DNA from: Anaerolineae bacterium
Lineage (GTDB): Bacteria > Chloroflexota > Anaerolineae > J102
Assembly: GCA_027036755.1 (NCBI GenBank)
Contig: JALWDV010000321.1
Location: 1-12,917, forward strand
Reading direction: 5' to 3'
DNA length: 12,917 nucleotides
Shown: piece after piece, positions 1-6,175 of the stretch
Numbering within the stretch: position 1 is the stretch's first letter
Layout: the number at the start of each line of letters is the position of its first letter
Notes under the pieces: generated by a model
Database searches by the model: none
What the model was told of the DNA's origin: nothing
What the model saw: the letters and a program-made list of their open reading frames with translations, nothing else
Program-made: the position numbers and the translations under genes

Positions 1-30
1 CGTGTCAATCCGTGTCCTCGTCTTTCATCG

Positions 31-226
31 GTATCGGCGCGGGCTCGCCCGCCGTTGGACTGTTCCGTAAATAGGCTCTCCTACGTCATTTCGAGGGAGC
101 GCAGCGACCGAGAAATCCCCATGCAAACGAGGAGATTCCTCCTCCCTGCGGTCGTCGGAATGACGTAACGAGGAATTTTCGTCCGTATCGGTGCGCCGCC
201 GCGCGTGGCGCCTGCTTCGTAAATAG
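31..226. repeat. Palindromic intergenic repeat flanked by a diverged direct repeat
   Basis: The centre (82-167) is an imperfect hairpin: TACGTCATTTCGA at 82-94 pairs with TCGGAATGACGTA at 155-167, 12 of 13 positions. Further partial matches run inward (GAGAAATCCC on one side, GGAGATTCCTCC on the other). On either side lies a related sequence of 44 and 42 bp (31-74 and 185-226), each starting GTATCGG and ending CGTAAATAG, with a GC-rich middle. The hairpin resembles the dispersed 'CGTCATT-CGAG' palindromes found between genes in many bacteria; that likeness is from memory. No gene is credible in 1-499; short ORFs there read through these repeats. Confidence 0.6.
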
Positions 227-253
227 AACGCAGATGACGCAGAAAGAGCCGAT

Positions 254-466
254 CTACGCAGATGAAAACAGATAAAATCAAAACAATCTGCGAAAATCTG
301 TGTGCATCAGACCTTCCCGTCTTTTCTGCGTTCTATCATCCTGGAGTCTGGCGAAAACTATTTTGGCCACTCGAAACGGTCTTTTTTACCACAGATTACA
401 CGGATTTCACAGATTTTTTGTTTGATTTTTCTCCTTTTTCTGTGAAAATCTGTGGGAATTTGTGGT
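254..466. repeat. CACAGATT/CGCAGAT word-type intergenic repeats, two imperfect hairpins
   Basis: This gene-free stretch is full of variants of one word, A-C-[G/A]-C-A-G-A-T. The clearer unit has a left arm at 388-415 (ACCACAGATTACACGGATTT and on) and a right arm at 439-466, whose reverse complement begins ACCACAAATTCCCACAGATT. The arms match well apart from a few single-base gaps and flank a T-rich loop. A weaker pair uses ACGCAGATGAAAACAG (about 256-271) against the complement of CTGCGAAAATCTGTGT (about 289-304). Similar words recur between genes in many bacterial genomes (recalled). The unit lies just downstream of the dipeptidase gene, so on the minus strand it could fold in the 3' end of that transcript. 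Confidence 0.55.
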
Positions 467-499
467 TAGAATAAAAACGCCAGTGTCCAGTATCATCTT

Positions 500-1492
500 T
501 CATGGCAGGACGTCGAGGAAAACCCGGCGGAAGTTTTCGCCCAGAATTTTGCGGATGACGTCGGAGGCGTAGCCGCGGCGCAGCAGTCCCTGGGTGATGA
601 GCGGATATTTCTCGCCGCTGGCCAATTCGGGCGGCGGCGTGCATCCGTCGTAATCGGAGCCCAGGCCCACATGCTCCACGCCCGCCACGTTGACAAGATG
701 ATCGATGTGATTCAGCAGGTCTTCAAGGCTGGCGTTTTCGTAATCGGGATTCAAAAAGCTTCGCTCGAAGGTGACGCCGATGACGCCGCCATTGTCGGCG
801 ATGGCGCGAATCTGGTCATCGGTGAGATTGCGACGATGATCCGCCACGGCCCGGGCGTTGGAGTGACTGGCGATGATAGGCTTGCTGCTGATAGCCAGTA
901 CATCCTCCAGGCCCGCGGCGTTGAGATGCGAAACATCCACCATCACGCCCTTCTCGTTGCAGGCCTGCACCAGGTCGCGACCAAAAGGAGTCAGGCCGTA
1001 GTCCGTGCCCGCGCCCACGCCATCCGCAGCGGGATTGCGCGGGTCCCAGGTGAGGCCGATGTTGCGCACGCCCAGGCGGTGGAAGGTGGCGAACAGACTC
1101 ATCTGCCCATCCAGCGCCTCGGCCCCCTCCAGGCCCAGGATGGCGCCGATGGGGCCATCGGGCGTCAGCCGTGCCAGATCATCCGCGGTCGTCACCAGGG
1201 TAATCTGATCGGGCGCTCTGCTGATTAGATCATAAAGGGCCTCCAGCCGCTGCAATGCGCCGCTGGTGGCGTTGGCGCTCAACCGCTCGACGCCCGGAAA
1301 ACACGCAAAAATCTGGGCGTTGACGCCGCCCGCCTTCATGCGCGGCAAATCCAGATGCCCCCATTCGCCCCATTGCGCGAGATCGCGCCGCCAGAAAATG
1401 GCTGTTGCAGCGTGGCCCAACGTATCGCAATGGGCGTCGAAAACAAAACTGCTCTGATGCAATTCAATCGCTTGCGCTGAAAAGTCGCTCAT
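500..1492 (-). CDS. Membrane dipeptidase (renal-dipeptidase type, peptidase family M19)
   Basis: A 330-residue zinc dipeptidase that would cleave dipeptides, including those with a D-residue at the C-terminal position; bacterial members are usually cytoplasmic. The whole family metal site is visible: H21-x-D23 in FDAHCDT, bridging E122 in LGLEGAEAL, H189 in VDVSHL, H210 in ASHSNARA and D280 in GSDYDG. R221 (HRRNL) matches the substrate-binding arginine region. Length is normal and there is no signal peptide. The ATG overlaps the end of the upstream DUF1992 gene by 29 nt, so the two are probably co-transcribed and perhaps translationally coupled. The purine run GGAAGAGGAG ends one base before the ATG. 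Usable Shine-Dalgarno spacing needs its 5' part, so the start is likely but not certain. The exact substrate cannot be told from sequence. Confidence 0.93.
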   Translation of the reverse strand: MSDFSAQAIELHQSSFVFDAHCDTLGHAATAIFWRRDLAQWGEWGHLDLPRMKAGGVNAQIFACFPGVERLSANATSGALQRLEALYDLISRAPDQITLVTTADDLARLTPDGPIGAILGLEGAEALDGQMSLFATFHRLGVRNIGLTWDPRNPAADGVGAGTDYGLTPFGRDLVQACNEKGVMVDVSHLNAAGLEDVLAISSKPIIASHSNARAVADHRRNLTDDQIRAIADNGGVIGVTFERSFLNPDYENASLEDLLNHIDHLVNVAGVEHVGLGSDYDGCTPPPELASGEKYPLITQGLLRRGYASDVIRKILGENFRRVFLDVLP

Positions 1493-1952
1493 ACTCCTCT
1501 TCCAGGATGATGACGTGTTTCTGTAACGAAACCGTCGGAACTTTCAGGTTGTAGATGCGGATGCTGGCGTTGATACGCGCCGCCTCTTTCTCGAAATCCC
1601 GGCGATAGGCGCGCCAGACCTGCTCCAGCTCCAGGAGGCGATGGCCCGGACGGCGCTCGCGTTCCGCCAGATACCAGCGATAGCGACGTCGCAGCGCCGC
1701 GCGGGCCCTCTCGATCCGGGCGTCGATCTCCTTGCCCTCCTCGATCCAGGGAAGCGTGTGGCCGCTGTCTCGCAGCAGATCATACGCCAGTTGCCGCTCC
1801 TCGGGCAAGAAGGGATTGCGTCGATTGGGCAGGGGGCGGCCCTTGCCCTTGAGATCATCGAACAGGCCCTGCTCCTGGGCCTCGCGGATCTTCTCCTCGA
1901 TCCAGTCATTCCAACGCTTGTCTTCGGGCTTGCGACCGGACGATTCGCTCAT
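1464..1952 (-). CDS. DUF1992 (DnaJC28-type conserved domain) protein
   Basis: A 162-residue soluble, highly charged protein. The domain is recognisable near the N-terminus: DWIEEKIREAQEQGLFDDL (residues about 15-33), then KGKGRPLP and a helical YDLLRDSGHTLPW stretch. These are hallmarks of the DUF1992/DnaJ homologue subfamily C member 28 domain. There is no J-domain and no HPD motif, as is usual for bacterial members. The biochemical role of the family is not established. A longer frame exists up to position 2132, but the extra 60 residues (R- and S-rich) run antisense to a terminator and into the upstream gene. The domain starts cleanly at MSESSGRKPED, so the ATG at 1952 is chosen. No strong Shine-Dalgarno precedes it. 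The gene lies between the DUF4013 gene and the M19 dipeptidase. Confidence 0.85.
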   Translation of the reverse strand: MSESSGRKPEDKRWNDWIEEKIREAQEQGLFDDLKGKGRPLPNRRNPFLPEERQLAYDLLRDSGHTLPWIEEGKEIDARIERARAALRRRYRWYLAERERRPGHRLLELEQVWRAYRRDFEKEAARINASIRIYNLKVPTVSLQKHVIILEEEYERLFSASD

Positions 1953-1960
1953 GGTCGGAT

Positions 1961-1993
1961 TGAGAAAGAAACCCCCGCTTTCACGGGGGCTTT
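1961..1993 (-). terminator. Rho-independent terminator-like hairpin after the DUF4013 gene
   Basis: Read on the minus strand, a perfect 6-bp stem (CCCCCG and CGGGGG, window positions 1984-1989 and 1972-1977) encloses a 6-nt loop. It is followed by the T-rich run TTTCTTTCTC and preceded by AAAG. It lies 33-65 nt after the DUF4013 stop and its T-run ends only 9 nt before the DUF1992 ATG. It would separate the two genes or attenuate read-through, and it may also affect ribosome access to the DUF1992 start. Confidence 0.65.
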
Positions 1994-2025
1994 GATGACA
2001 GGGCGTCGGGTGAGAATAACGCAGA

Positions 2026-2739
2026 TCACTCGTTGCTCTGAGAAGTCTCCGGCAGTTCCTCAGCAGGCTTCGCCTGGCTGAGGGTTTCCATCGGACGCTC
2101 GGGCGGCTCGGGCGCCAGACCGATCTGCGCAATCATGTGATATTGCACCAGGCTGGCCCAGAACATGGTGAAGACCAGGCCGATAATGCAGAGCAGCGTG
2201 CCGAAAAGTCCTGCAAGCATGTAAACCAGCCAGCTCACAACGATGACCACGAAAATCTGGCCCAGATGCTCTTTCGTGAAATTCAGGATCTCGCCGAACT
2301 TGAGGCCATCGGAGAACTCGCCGGTTTCGGCGAATTTGATGACGAGGCCCGGCGTGGCCAGCCACACGACGATGGCATAGAGGAAGGCGAAACAGCCGAA
2401 ACACGTGCTAAAAAGGCCGGCAATCGTGCTGCCCGTATCCGAATCGCCCGTGATGGCCAGCGGTATCATGATGATGAAACCCAGGATGACCAGCGGCAGC
2501 GACCACAGAAAATAAATGATGAGCAACTTGAGGCCATCAGTGATCTTCTCACCCCATTTGTCCCACTCGGGCAAAGGCTCCATCTCATGCTTGCGAACAT
2601 TGCGAACCAGCTCGACAGCGTATCCCAGCATGAGAATAGAACCCAGGATGGGAACCAGCATGAGAATGCCGCCAATCAGGACTTTTTCTATCCATTTCTT
2701 GTCTTCGAAGACAAACCCGAATGATTTGCCAATATCCAC
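2026..2739 (-). CDS. DUF4013 integral membrane protein
   Basis: A 237-residue membrane protein of unknown function. Hydrophobic segments lie at about 19-40, 70-96, 104-132 and a long stretch at 161-205 that could hold two helices. A polar tail rich in P, E and Q follows. The motif EPLPEWDKWGEKITDGLK between the first two segments is typical of DUF4013 proteins, which I know from archaea and Chloroflexota among others. A longer open frame reaches 2829, but those 30 residues lack family character. The start is set at a GTG (2737-2739) because a perfect AGGAGG (2746-2751) sits 6 nt before it. A sigma70-like promoter lies about 90 nt upstream and a terminator hairpin follows the stop, so the gene may be monocistronic or lead a small operon. 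Function unknown. Confidence 0.82.
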   Translation of the reverse strand: MDIGKSFGFVFEDKKWIEKVLIGGILMLVPILGSILMLGYAVELVRNVRKHEMEPLPEWDKWGEKITDGLKLLIIYFLWSLPLVILGFIIMIPLAITGDSDTGSTIAGLFSTCFGCFAFLYAIVVWLATPGLVIKFAETGEFSDGLKFGEILNFTKEHLGQIFVVIVVSWLVYMLAGLFGTLLCIIGLVFTMFWASLVQYHMIAQIGLAPEPPERPMETLSQAKPAEELPETSQSNE

Positions 2740-2834
2740 GATTTTCCTCCTGGAAAGAAGCGAGCGATGGTGATTGGATTGAATAAAACAATGCCTAAAG
2801 GAGCAAACAAAAACACTCCCGTCCATCATAAGTG

Positions 2835-2863
2835 ATTATAACAACCTTTCGGCCATTTTACAA
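2835..2863 (-). promoter_or_regulatory. Sigma70-type promoter for the DUF4013 gene
   Basis: On the minus strand, -35 TTGTAA (2858-2863) and a perfect -10 TATAAT (2835-2840) are separated by exactly 17 nt. Transcription would start near 2828, giving a leader of about 90 nt before the GTG start. The -35 box is 5 bp from the target-site duplication of the neighbouring MITE-like element, so that insertion just missed the promoter. Confidence 0.6.
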
Positions 2864-2877
2864 TGCAATACGCGATT

Positions 2878-3087
2878 GGGTGCGTCCCATTTCGGTTGGA
2901 AGCTTTTGCCACGTCCGCCCGGCGATGAAGTCGCCGGGCTACAAAACAGCGCCGGATAAATCCGGCTAGCCCCGCAGGGGCGCTGTTTCTAGCCGGGGGA
3001 CTTCATCCCCCGGCGCTGGCCGCGGGCGCGAAGCGCCCTGTTAATGAATGGATTATTTTAACTTTCCAACTCATTTGGGACACACCC
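2878..3087. mobile_element. MITE-like element A (210 bp) with 9-bp target duplication
   Basis: A short non-coding element between the 3' end of a glycosyltransferase gene and the DUF4013 promoter. Its ends are imperfect terminal inverted repeats of 22 bp, 17 positions matching: left GGGTGCGTCCCA and on, right reading inward GGGTGTGTCCCA and on, both reaching GTTGG. It is bracketed by a perfect direct repeat TACGCGATT (2869-2877 and 3088-3096), as expected for a transposed element. The interior is a nest of hairpins and has no transposase. A perfect 6-bp hairpin (GGGCGC with GCGCCC, 3024-3038) is found in this copy only. A transposase elsewhere in the genome would have moved it; I cannot assign the IS family. 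Confidence 0.75.
2908..3020. repeat. Copy A of a 113-bp nested-palindrome core
   Basis: Identical to 6261-6373 except at one base (C at 2935, G at 6288). Visible stems: CCCGGCGA with TCGCCGGG (2918-2938, TGAAG loop); GCCGGA with TCCGGC (2951-2966, TAAA loop); GCCCC with GGGGC (2969-2981); CCGGGGGA with TCCCCCGG (2993-3013, CTTCA loop). Longer-range pairing is also possible: AAACAGCGCC (2944-2953) with GGCGCTGTTT (2979-2988), and GATGAAGTC (2924-2932) with GACTTCATC (2999-3007). The last pair joins the loops of the two outer hairpins. The unit can therefore fold either as a row of hairpins or as one branched structure. Confidence 0.9.
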
Positions 3088-3118
3088 TACGCGATTGAAA
3101 GACTGCAACAATTTGACG

Positions 3119-4234
3119 CTACGCCGCCTGCGACAGGGTTTGCTCATACACCGCCATCACCCGATCCACCAGCACGGGCAGATCGAACTGGGCCCGGGCC
3201 CGCGCCTGCGCCCGAGCGCCCATCTCTTCCCGCATAGCGTCATCCGCCAGCAGCTTGTTGATGGCCGTCGCCAGGGCGTTCGCATCGCGCGGGGGAACCA
3301 CCAGGCCCGTCACCCCATCCTGATTCACCCACGAGGTGCCTGTGCCCAGCTCCGTGGAGATGAGGGGCGTTCCCGCGGCCATGGCCTCCAGCAGCACGAT
3401 GCCAAACGCCTCGCTGCGGTGGCTGGAGGGCAGCACGAACACATCCGCAGCCTGATAATACGCGGACAGCGTCTCATCGCTGACATCCGCCAGAAAATGC
3501 ACCTTCTCCGCCAGGCCCAGCTCATAGCTCATCGCGCCCAGGCGGGCGGCCTCGGGCCCGGTGCCCACGATCAGCAGCGTGGCCTCCACCCGCTGCATGG
3601 CCCGGATCAGATACTCCAGACCCTTGTAGTAGCGCAGCCGGCCCACAAACAGCAGCAACGGGCCGGGATAGCGACGATGGATGGCCTGCACGCGCGCCGG
3701 CTGGGGCGACGCGAAGCGTTTCACATCCACCCCCAGGGGCGCAACCGTGCACCTGGCGGCCAACGGGCGCAGCCAGGGCGAACTCTGGATGTAAGGCTCG
3801 CTGGTGGGCAAAATTCGATCCATCCGCCGCAGCACCCGCCGCAGCAATGGCCCATAAACGCGCAACACACCGGCCTGCTTCACCACATCGCTATGATACG
3901 TCATCACCGTCGCCCGCCCCCGGCGCAGCAGCCATTGACTCACCTCGCCCAGAGGATAGGGAAAATGCAAATGCACGACATCGGGCTGTTGGCGGCGGAG
4001 GATGAGAGGCAACGACAGGCTCAGGGGCGTGGATGCGACAGTAGCCAGCCGCGCCGCCCGGATCACCCGCACGCCGTTCTCCTCCCGCACCGTGGTCGTC
4101 ATCCCCGCCGGATTCGTCACCAGCGCCGTCACGTCGTGTCCGCGGGCCGCCTGGGCCTCGGCCAGCCACCGCAAATGATTTTCGATGCCCCCAAAAACGG
4201 GATGATAATCCTTGTAGACGTGAAGAATGCGCAT
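3119..4234 (-). CDS. GT4-family glycosyltransferase
   Basis: A 371-residue cytoplasmic or peripheral GT-B enzyme that transfers a sugar from a nucleotide donor to a growing glycan. The N-terminal domain opens MRILHVYKDYHPVFGGIENH, with the glycine-rich acceptor-side loop. It includes MTYHSDVVKQ (111-120), common in mannosyl- and rhamnosyl-type GT4 enzymes. The donor domain has FVGRLRYYKGLEYLI (196-210) and the retaining-GT4 E-x7-E signature E275-AFGIVLL-E283, followed by EAMAAGTPLIS. The open frame extends 30 residues further to 4324, but that part overlaps the PIN toxin gene and lacks GT character, so the ATG at 4234 is used. The gene starts 10 nt after the PIN stop and is probably read from the same transcript. 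Its 3' end lies 22 nt from the target duplication of element A. Donor and acceptor unknown. Confidence 0.93.
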   Translation of the reverse strand: MRILHVYKDYHPVFGGIENHLRWLAEAQAARGHDVTALVTNPAGMTTTVREENGVRVIRAARLATVASTPLSLSLPLILRRQQPDVVHLHFPYPLGEVSQWLLRRGRATVMTYHSDVVKQAGVLRVYGPLLRRVLRRMDRILPTSEPYIQSSPWLRPLAARCTVAPLGVDVKRFASPQPARVQAIHRRYPGPLLLFVGRLRYYKGLEYLIRAMQRVEATLLIVGTGPEAARLGAMSYELGLAEKVHFLADVSDETLSAYYQAADVFVLPSSHRSEAFGIVLLEAMAAGTPLISTELGTGTSWVNQDGVTGLVVPPRDANALATAINKLLADDAMREEMGARAQARARAQFDLPVLVDRVMAVYEQTLSQAA

Positions 4235-4244
4235 AAAAGCCAGC

Positions 4245-4649
4245 TTACGGCGTCGGGAGCACCTTGAACCCGGCCTGGGCAAAATGTTGGTCAAAGGTGA
4301 ACGCCGTCGATATGCCCAGCGCATTCATCAGAACAAAACTGGAGCAATCCACCAGGCTCAATTGTCGACGGTTGGAAGCCATAAGCATTTGCACAGCCTG
4401 CCGATGCGTCTCCTCCGACACCCAGTAAACATCCATCGCCGGAAGCAATAGATCATAAAATTGACGCAATGCCTGCATCCCCAATCGTTTCTGCACCAAC
4501 GCCGTCGTTTCCAGCACGATATAGTTGGAAACGACAATGTCAGCAGGGCCGGTCAGCCATTGCAACCATTGCGTCTTTGCTCGCTCGTGGTTCAAGTCCC
4601 TGGCGTTCAATAACGCGTACAAAGCCGATGTATCTCCGAAGATTACCAT
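4245..4649 (-). CDS. PIN-domain ribonuclease, VapC-type toxin
   Basis: A 134-residue PIN-domain protein, the usual size for a VapC-like toxin, which would be a Mg-dependent endoribonuclease acting on tRNA or mRNA. The acidic site is complete: D6 in FGDTSALYAL, E47 in IVLETTALV, D101 in LSLVDCSSF and D120 in AFTFDQHF. The ATG lies inside the last codons of the upstream antitoxin gene (7-nt overlap ATGGTAA), the usual antitoxin-first arrangement with translational coupling. The start is fixed by that overlap and by the PIN fold opening directly at MVIFGD. The glycosyltransferase gene follows after 10 nt, so the toxin sits within a glycan gene run. The RNA target cannot be predicted. Confidence 0.9.
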   Translation of the reverse strand: MVIFGDTSALYALLNARDLNHERAKTQWLQWLTGPADIVVSNYIVLETTALVQKRLGMQALRQFYDLLLPAMDVYWVSEETHRQAVQMLMASNRRQLSLVDCSSFVLMNALGISTAFTFDQHFAQAGFKVLPTP

Positions 4650-4894
4650 GCGCCAAAAGCCTCATTCAGATAATCATCATGCCTGATCGAAACATCATCG
4701 GCGCTATCACTATACTTGCCGATGACCTCCAGCGAGCGCAGCATCAGCTCGCGGCGGCTGGGCTGCTGGCGGCTTTCGCGCAGCAACTCGATAGCATTGC
4801 GGATCACCTCGGACATGGAGATGCCTTCTTCCGCGGCCACCTCCTTCACAAAAGCCGCCTGGCTTTCTCGCAACTGAATTTGGGTGCGAACCAT
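4643..4894 (-). CDS. Ribbon-helix-helix antitoxin (CopG/Arc-like) paired with the PIN toxin
   Basis: An 83-residue DNA-binding antitoxin. The first residues, MVRTQIQLRESQAAFVKE, form the beta-strand plus helix of a ribbon-helix-helix fold, and EEGISMSEVIRNAIELL gives the second helix. The acidic C-terminal tail (YSDSADDVSIRHDDYLNEA) would bind and block the toxin. Two ATGs are adjacent (4897 and 4894). The second is preferred because GAGAGG lies 5 nt before it and only 2 nt before the first. Such proteins normally repress their own promoter with the toxin as co-repressor; a possible operator is noted upstream. Confidence 0.85.
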   Translation of the reverse strand: MVRTQIQLRESQAAFVKEVAAEEGISMSEVIRNAIELLRESRQQPSRRELMLRSLEVIGKYSDSADDVSIRHDDYLNEAFGAW

Positions 4895-4912
4895 CATAGC
4901 CTCTCAAAATGA

Positions 4913-4930
4913 TGTAGATAGTGGTGTAGA
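4913..4930 (-). promoter_or_regulatory. Possible antitoxin operator: two direct TGTAGA boxes
   Basis: TGTAGA occurs at 4913-4918 and 4925-4930, exactly 12 bp apart, 19-36 bp upstream of the antitoxin start. Ribbon-helix-helix repressors often bind short boxes repeated about one helical turn apart. No clear promoter boxes could be assigned, so this is only a suggestion from position and spacing. Confidence 0.25.
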
Positions 4931-4989
4931 AAATCTATTGTATGATTACATTCTAGCGCAAACAGCGCCGGAACGCAAGCCGATAAATT

Positions 4990-5019
4990 ATCCGCGTTCA
5001 TCCGCGTCCATCCGCGTCC
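4990..5019. repeat. Three tandem decamers, consensus ATCCGCGTCC
   Basis: ATCCGCGTTC (4990-4999), ATCCGCGTCC (5000-5009) and ATCCGCGTCC (5010-5019) follow each other without gaps, one base differing in the first. They end 3 nt before the stop of the glycosyltransferase at 5023. A related word (AATCCGTGTCC) is at 7-17, which suggests a family of dispersed repeats in this genome. A protein-binding role is not supported by anything else seen. Confidence 0.7.
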
Positions 5020-5022
5020 TGC

Positions 5023-6150
5023 TTATAAAACAGCCGCCAGTCGCTCATACGCCCGCAGCGTCAGGGCCGCGGTTTCTTTCCAGGAGAAAGCAGACGCCCG
5101 TTCCAGGCCCGACCGTGTCAGGTTCATCCGCACCGACGCATCTGTTCCCAGGCGCAAAATCGCATCCGCCATCTCATCCACGCTCAGGGGATCGAAGGTG
5201 AGCGCGGCCTGGCCCGCGACTTCGCTCAGGCCCGGCGCCCGGCTGCACGCCACCGGAACCCCGCTGGCCATGGCCTCCAGCACCGGCAGCCCGAAGCCCT
5301 CGTACTGGCTGGGGAAGATGAACGCCCGGGCCGCCGCGTACAGCCAGGGCAGATCCTCGCCCGAGACCGGGCCCAAAAACCGCACGCTATCGCTCACCCC
5401 CAGCGCCGCCGCTAACTCCTTCGCCTGAGGATAGCGTTCATCCCAATGCCCCGCCAGAATCAAATTTGGAATTTGGGATTTGGGATTTTGGATTTGGGCC
5501 CAGGCCCGGATCAGCCGCGGCAGATTCTTGTGCGGCTTATTGGAGCCCAGGTAGAGCATGTAGCGCTGGGGCAGGCCTTTCTGCTGACGAAACGCATCCA
5601 GTTCGGCGGGCGGGCGAGGATGAAAAACCGGATCGGGAGCCAGGGGCGTCACGGTGACGGTCTCTCGGGGCACGCGGTACAGCTCGACGAAATCATCCGC
5701 CGTGCTCTGCGAGATAGCCGCGAAAGCATCCGCAGCCCGCAGCGCGGCCCGCTGAATCGCCTCGATCTTCCAGCGCGTCGGGCGAGAAAAATAGCCCGGG
5801 AAGCGGCGGGGGATGACGTCGTACAGGGTGAGGAGACTGGGGACGCCGGTGCGCAGCGGGCGCACATTGTAGGGGAAATGCGCCACATCGGGCCGCAGCC
5901 GTCGGATGAGTCGCGGCAGCGCTGTCTGACTGCGCCAGGAGAAGATGGGAATATCGGTGGGGATGAGCTGGATGTTGGGGTGTTGCGCGAACTGCCCCAG
6001 GTCATAACGGGTGTTGGCCGCGTTCACAGCCGCCAGCGCCAGCAGCTCGCCATCCATCTGCGGAGCCAGGGCGTCGATGAGGTTGAAAACATAGCGCCCG
6101 ATGCCAGGGAAGTGATCCTGGATAACCCGGGCGTCGATGAAAATACGCAT
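5023..6150 (-). CDS. GT4-family glycosyltransferase with a repeat-encoded insert
   Basis: A 375-residue GT-B glycosyltransferase. It opens MRIFIDARVI with the acceptor-side loop FPGIGRYVFNL (14-24). The donor domain has YLGSNKPHKNLPRLIRAW (200-217) and the E-x7-E signature E284-GFGLPVL-E292, then EAMASGVPVACSRAPGLSEV, close to mannosyltransferase-like GT4 proteins. Residues about 219-229 (IQNPKSQIPN) are encoded by a heptanucleotide repeat. They fall in the loop before the LILAG strand, where relatives usually have a few variable residues. The insert keeps the frame and probably activity. The ATG at 6150 begins the fold directly but has no clear Shine-Dalgarno. Element B starts 26 nt upstream and separates this gene from the GT87 gene, so it may depend on read-through or a promoter in the element. 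Substrates unknown. Confidence 0.92.
   Translation of the reverse strand: MRIFIDARVIQDHFPGIGRYVFNLIDALAPQMDGELLALAAVNAANTRYDLGQFAQHPNIQLIPTDIPIFSWRSQTALPRLIRRLRPDVAHFPYNVRPLRTGVPSLLTLYDVIPRRFPGYFSRPTRWKIEAIQRAALRAADAFAAISQSTADDFVELYRVPRETVTVTPLAPDPVFHPRPPAELDAFRQQKGLPQRYMLYLGSNKPHKNLPRLIRAWAQIQNPKSQIPNLILAGHWDERYPQAKELAAALGVSDSVRFLGPVSGEDLPWLYAAARAFIFPSQYEGFGLPVLEAMASGVPVACSRAPGLSEVAGQAALTFDPLSVDEMADAILRLGTDASVRMNLTRSGLERASAFSWKETAALTLRAYERLAAVL
5463..5498. repeat. Heptanucleotide ATTTGGG repeat inside a glycosyltransferase gene
   Basis: Units ATTTGGG (5471-5477), ATTTGGG (5478-5484), ATTTTGG (5485-5491) and ATTTGGG (5492-5498) run head to tail, preceded by the partial unit AATTTGGA (5463-5470). 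Base composition is much more AT-rich than the surrounding gene. Such 7-bp repeats are normally intergenic; here one lies in an open frame and encodes an Asn/Pro/Gln-rich loop. Confidence 0.85.
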
Positions 6151-6175
6151 AAGAAAAAGTGGCGCCTTATCAAAA

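Noticed and set aside
262..474. A 70-codon plus-strand open frame encoding FFTTDYTDFTDF
   Set aside because: It is a read-through of the intergenic CACAGATT-type repeats; such peptides come from the repeat words and not from a gene.
671..1228. A 185-codon plus-strand open frame
   Set aside because: Antisense to the M19 dipeptidase, with no recognisable motif or ribosome-binding site.
2137..2724. A 195-codon plus-strand open frame rich in D, E and Q
   Set aside because: It is the complement of the hydrophobic DUF4013 gene; its composition is a mirror effect of membrane-helix codons.
3095..4267. A 390-codon plus-strand open frame
   Set aside because: It lies antisense to a clear GT4 gene, and its His/Gln/Arg-rich product has no family features. 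High GC in the third codon position of the real gene explains it.
4990..5019. Possible CRISPR array
   Set aside because: Units are 10 bp with no spacers, and no cas gene is in the window.
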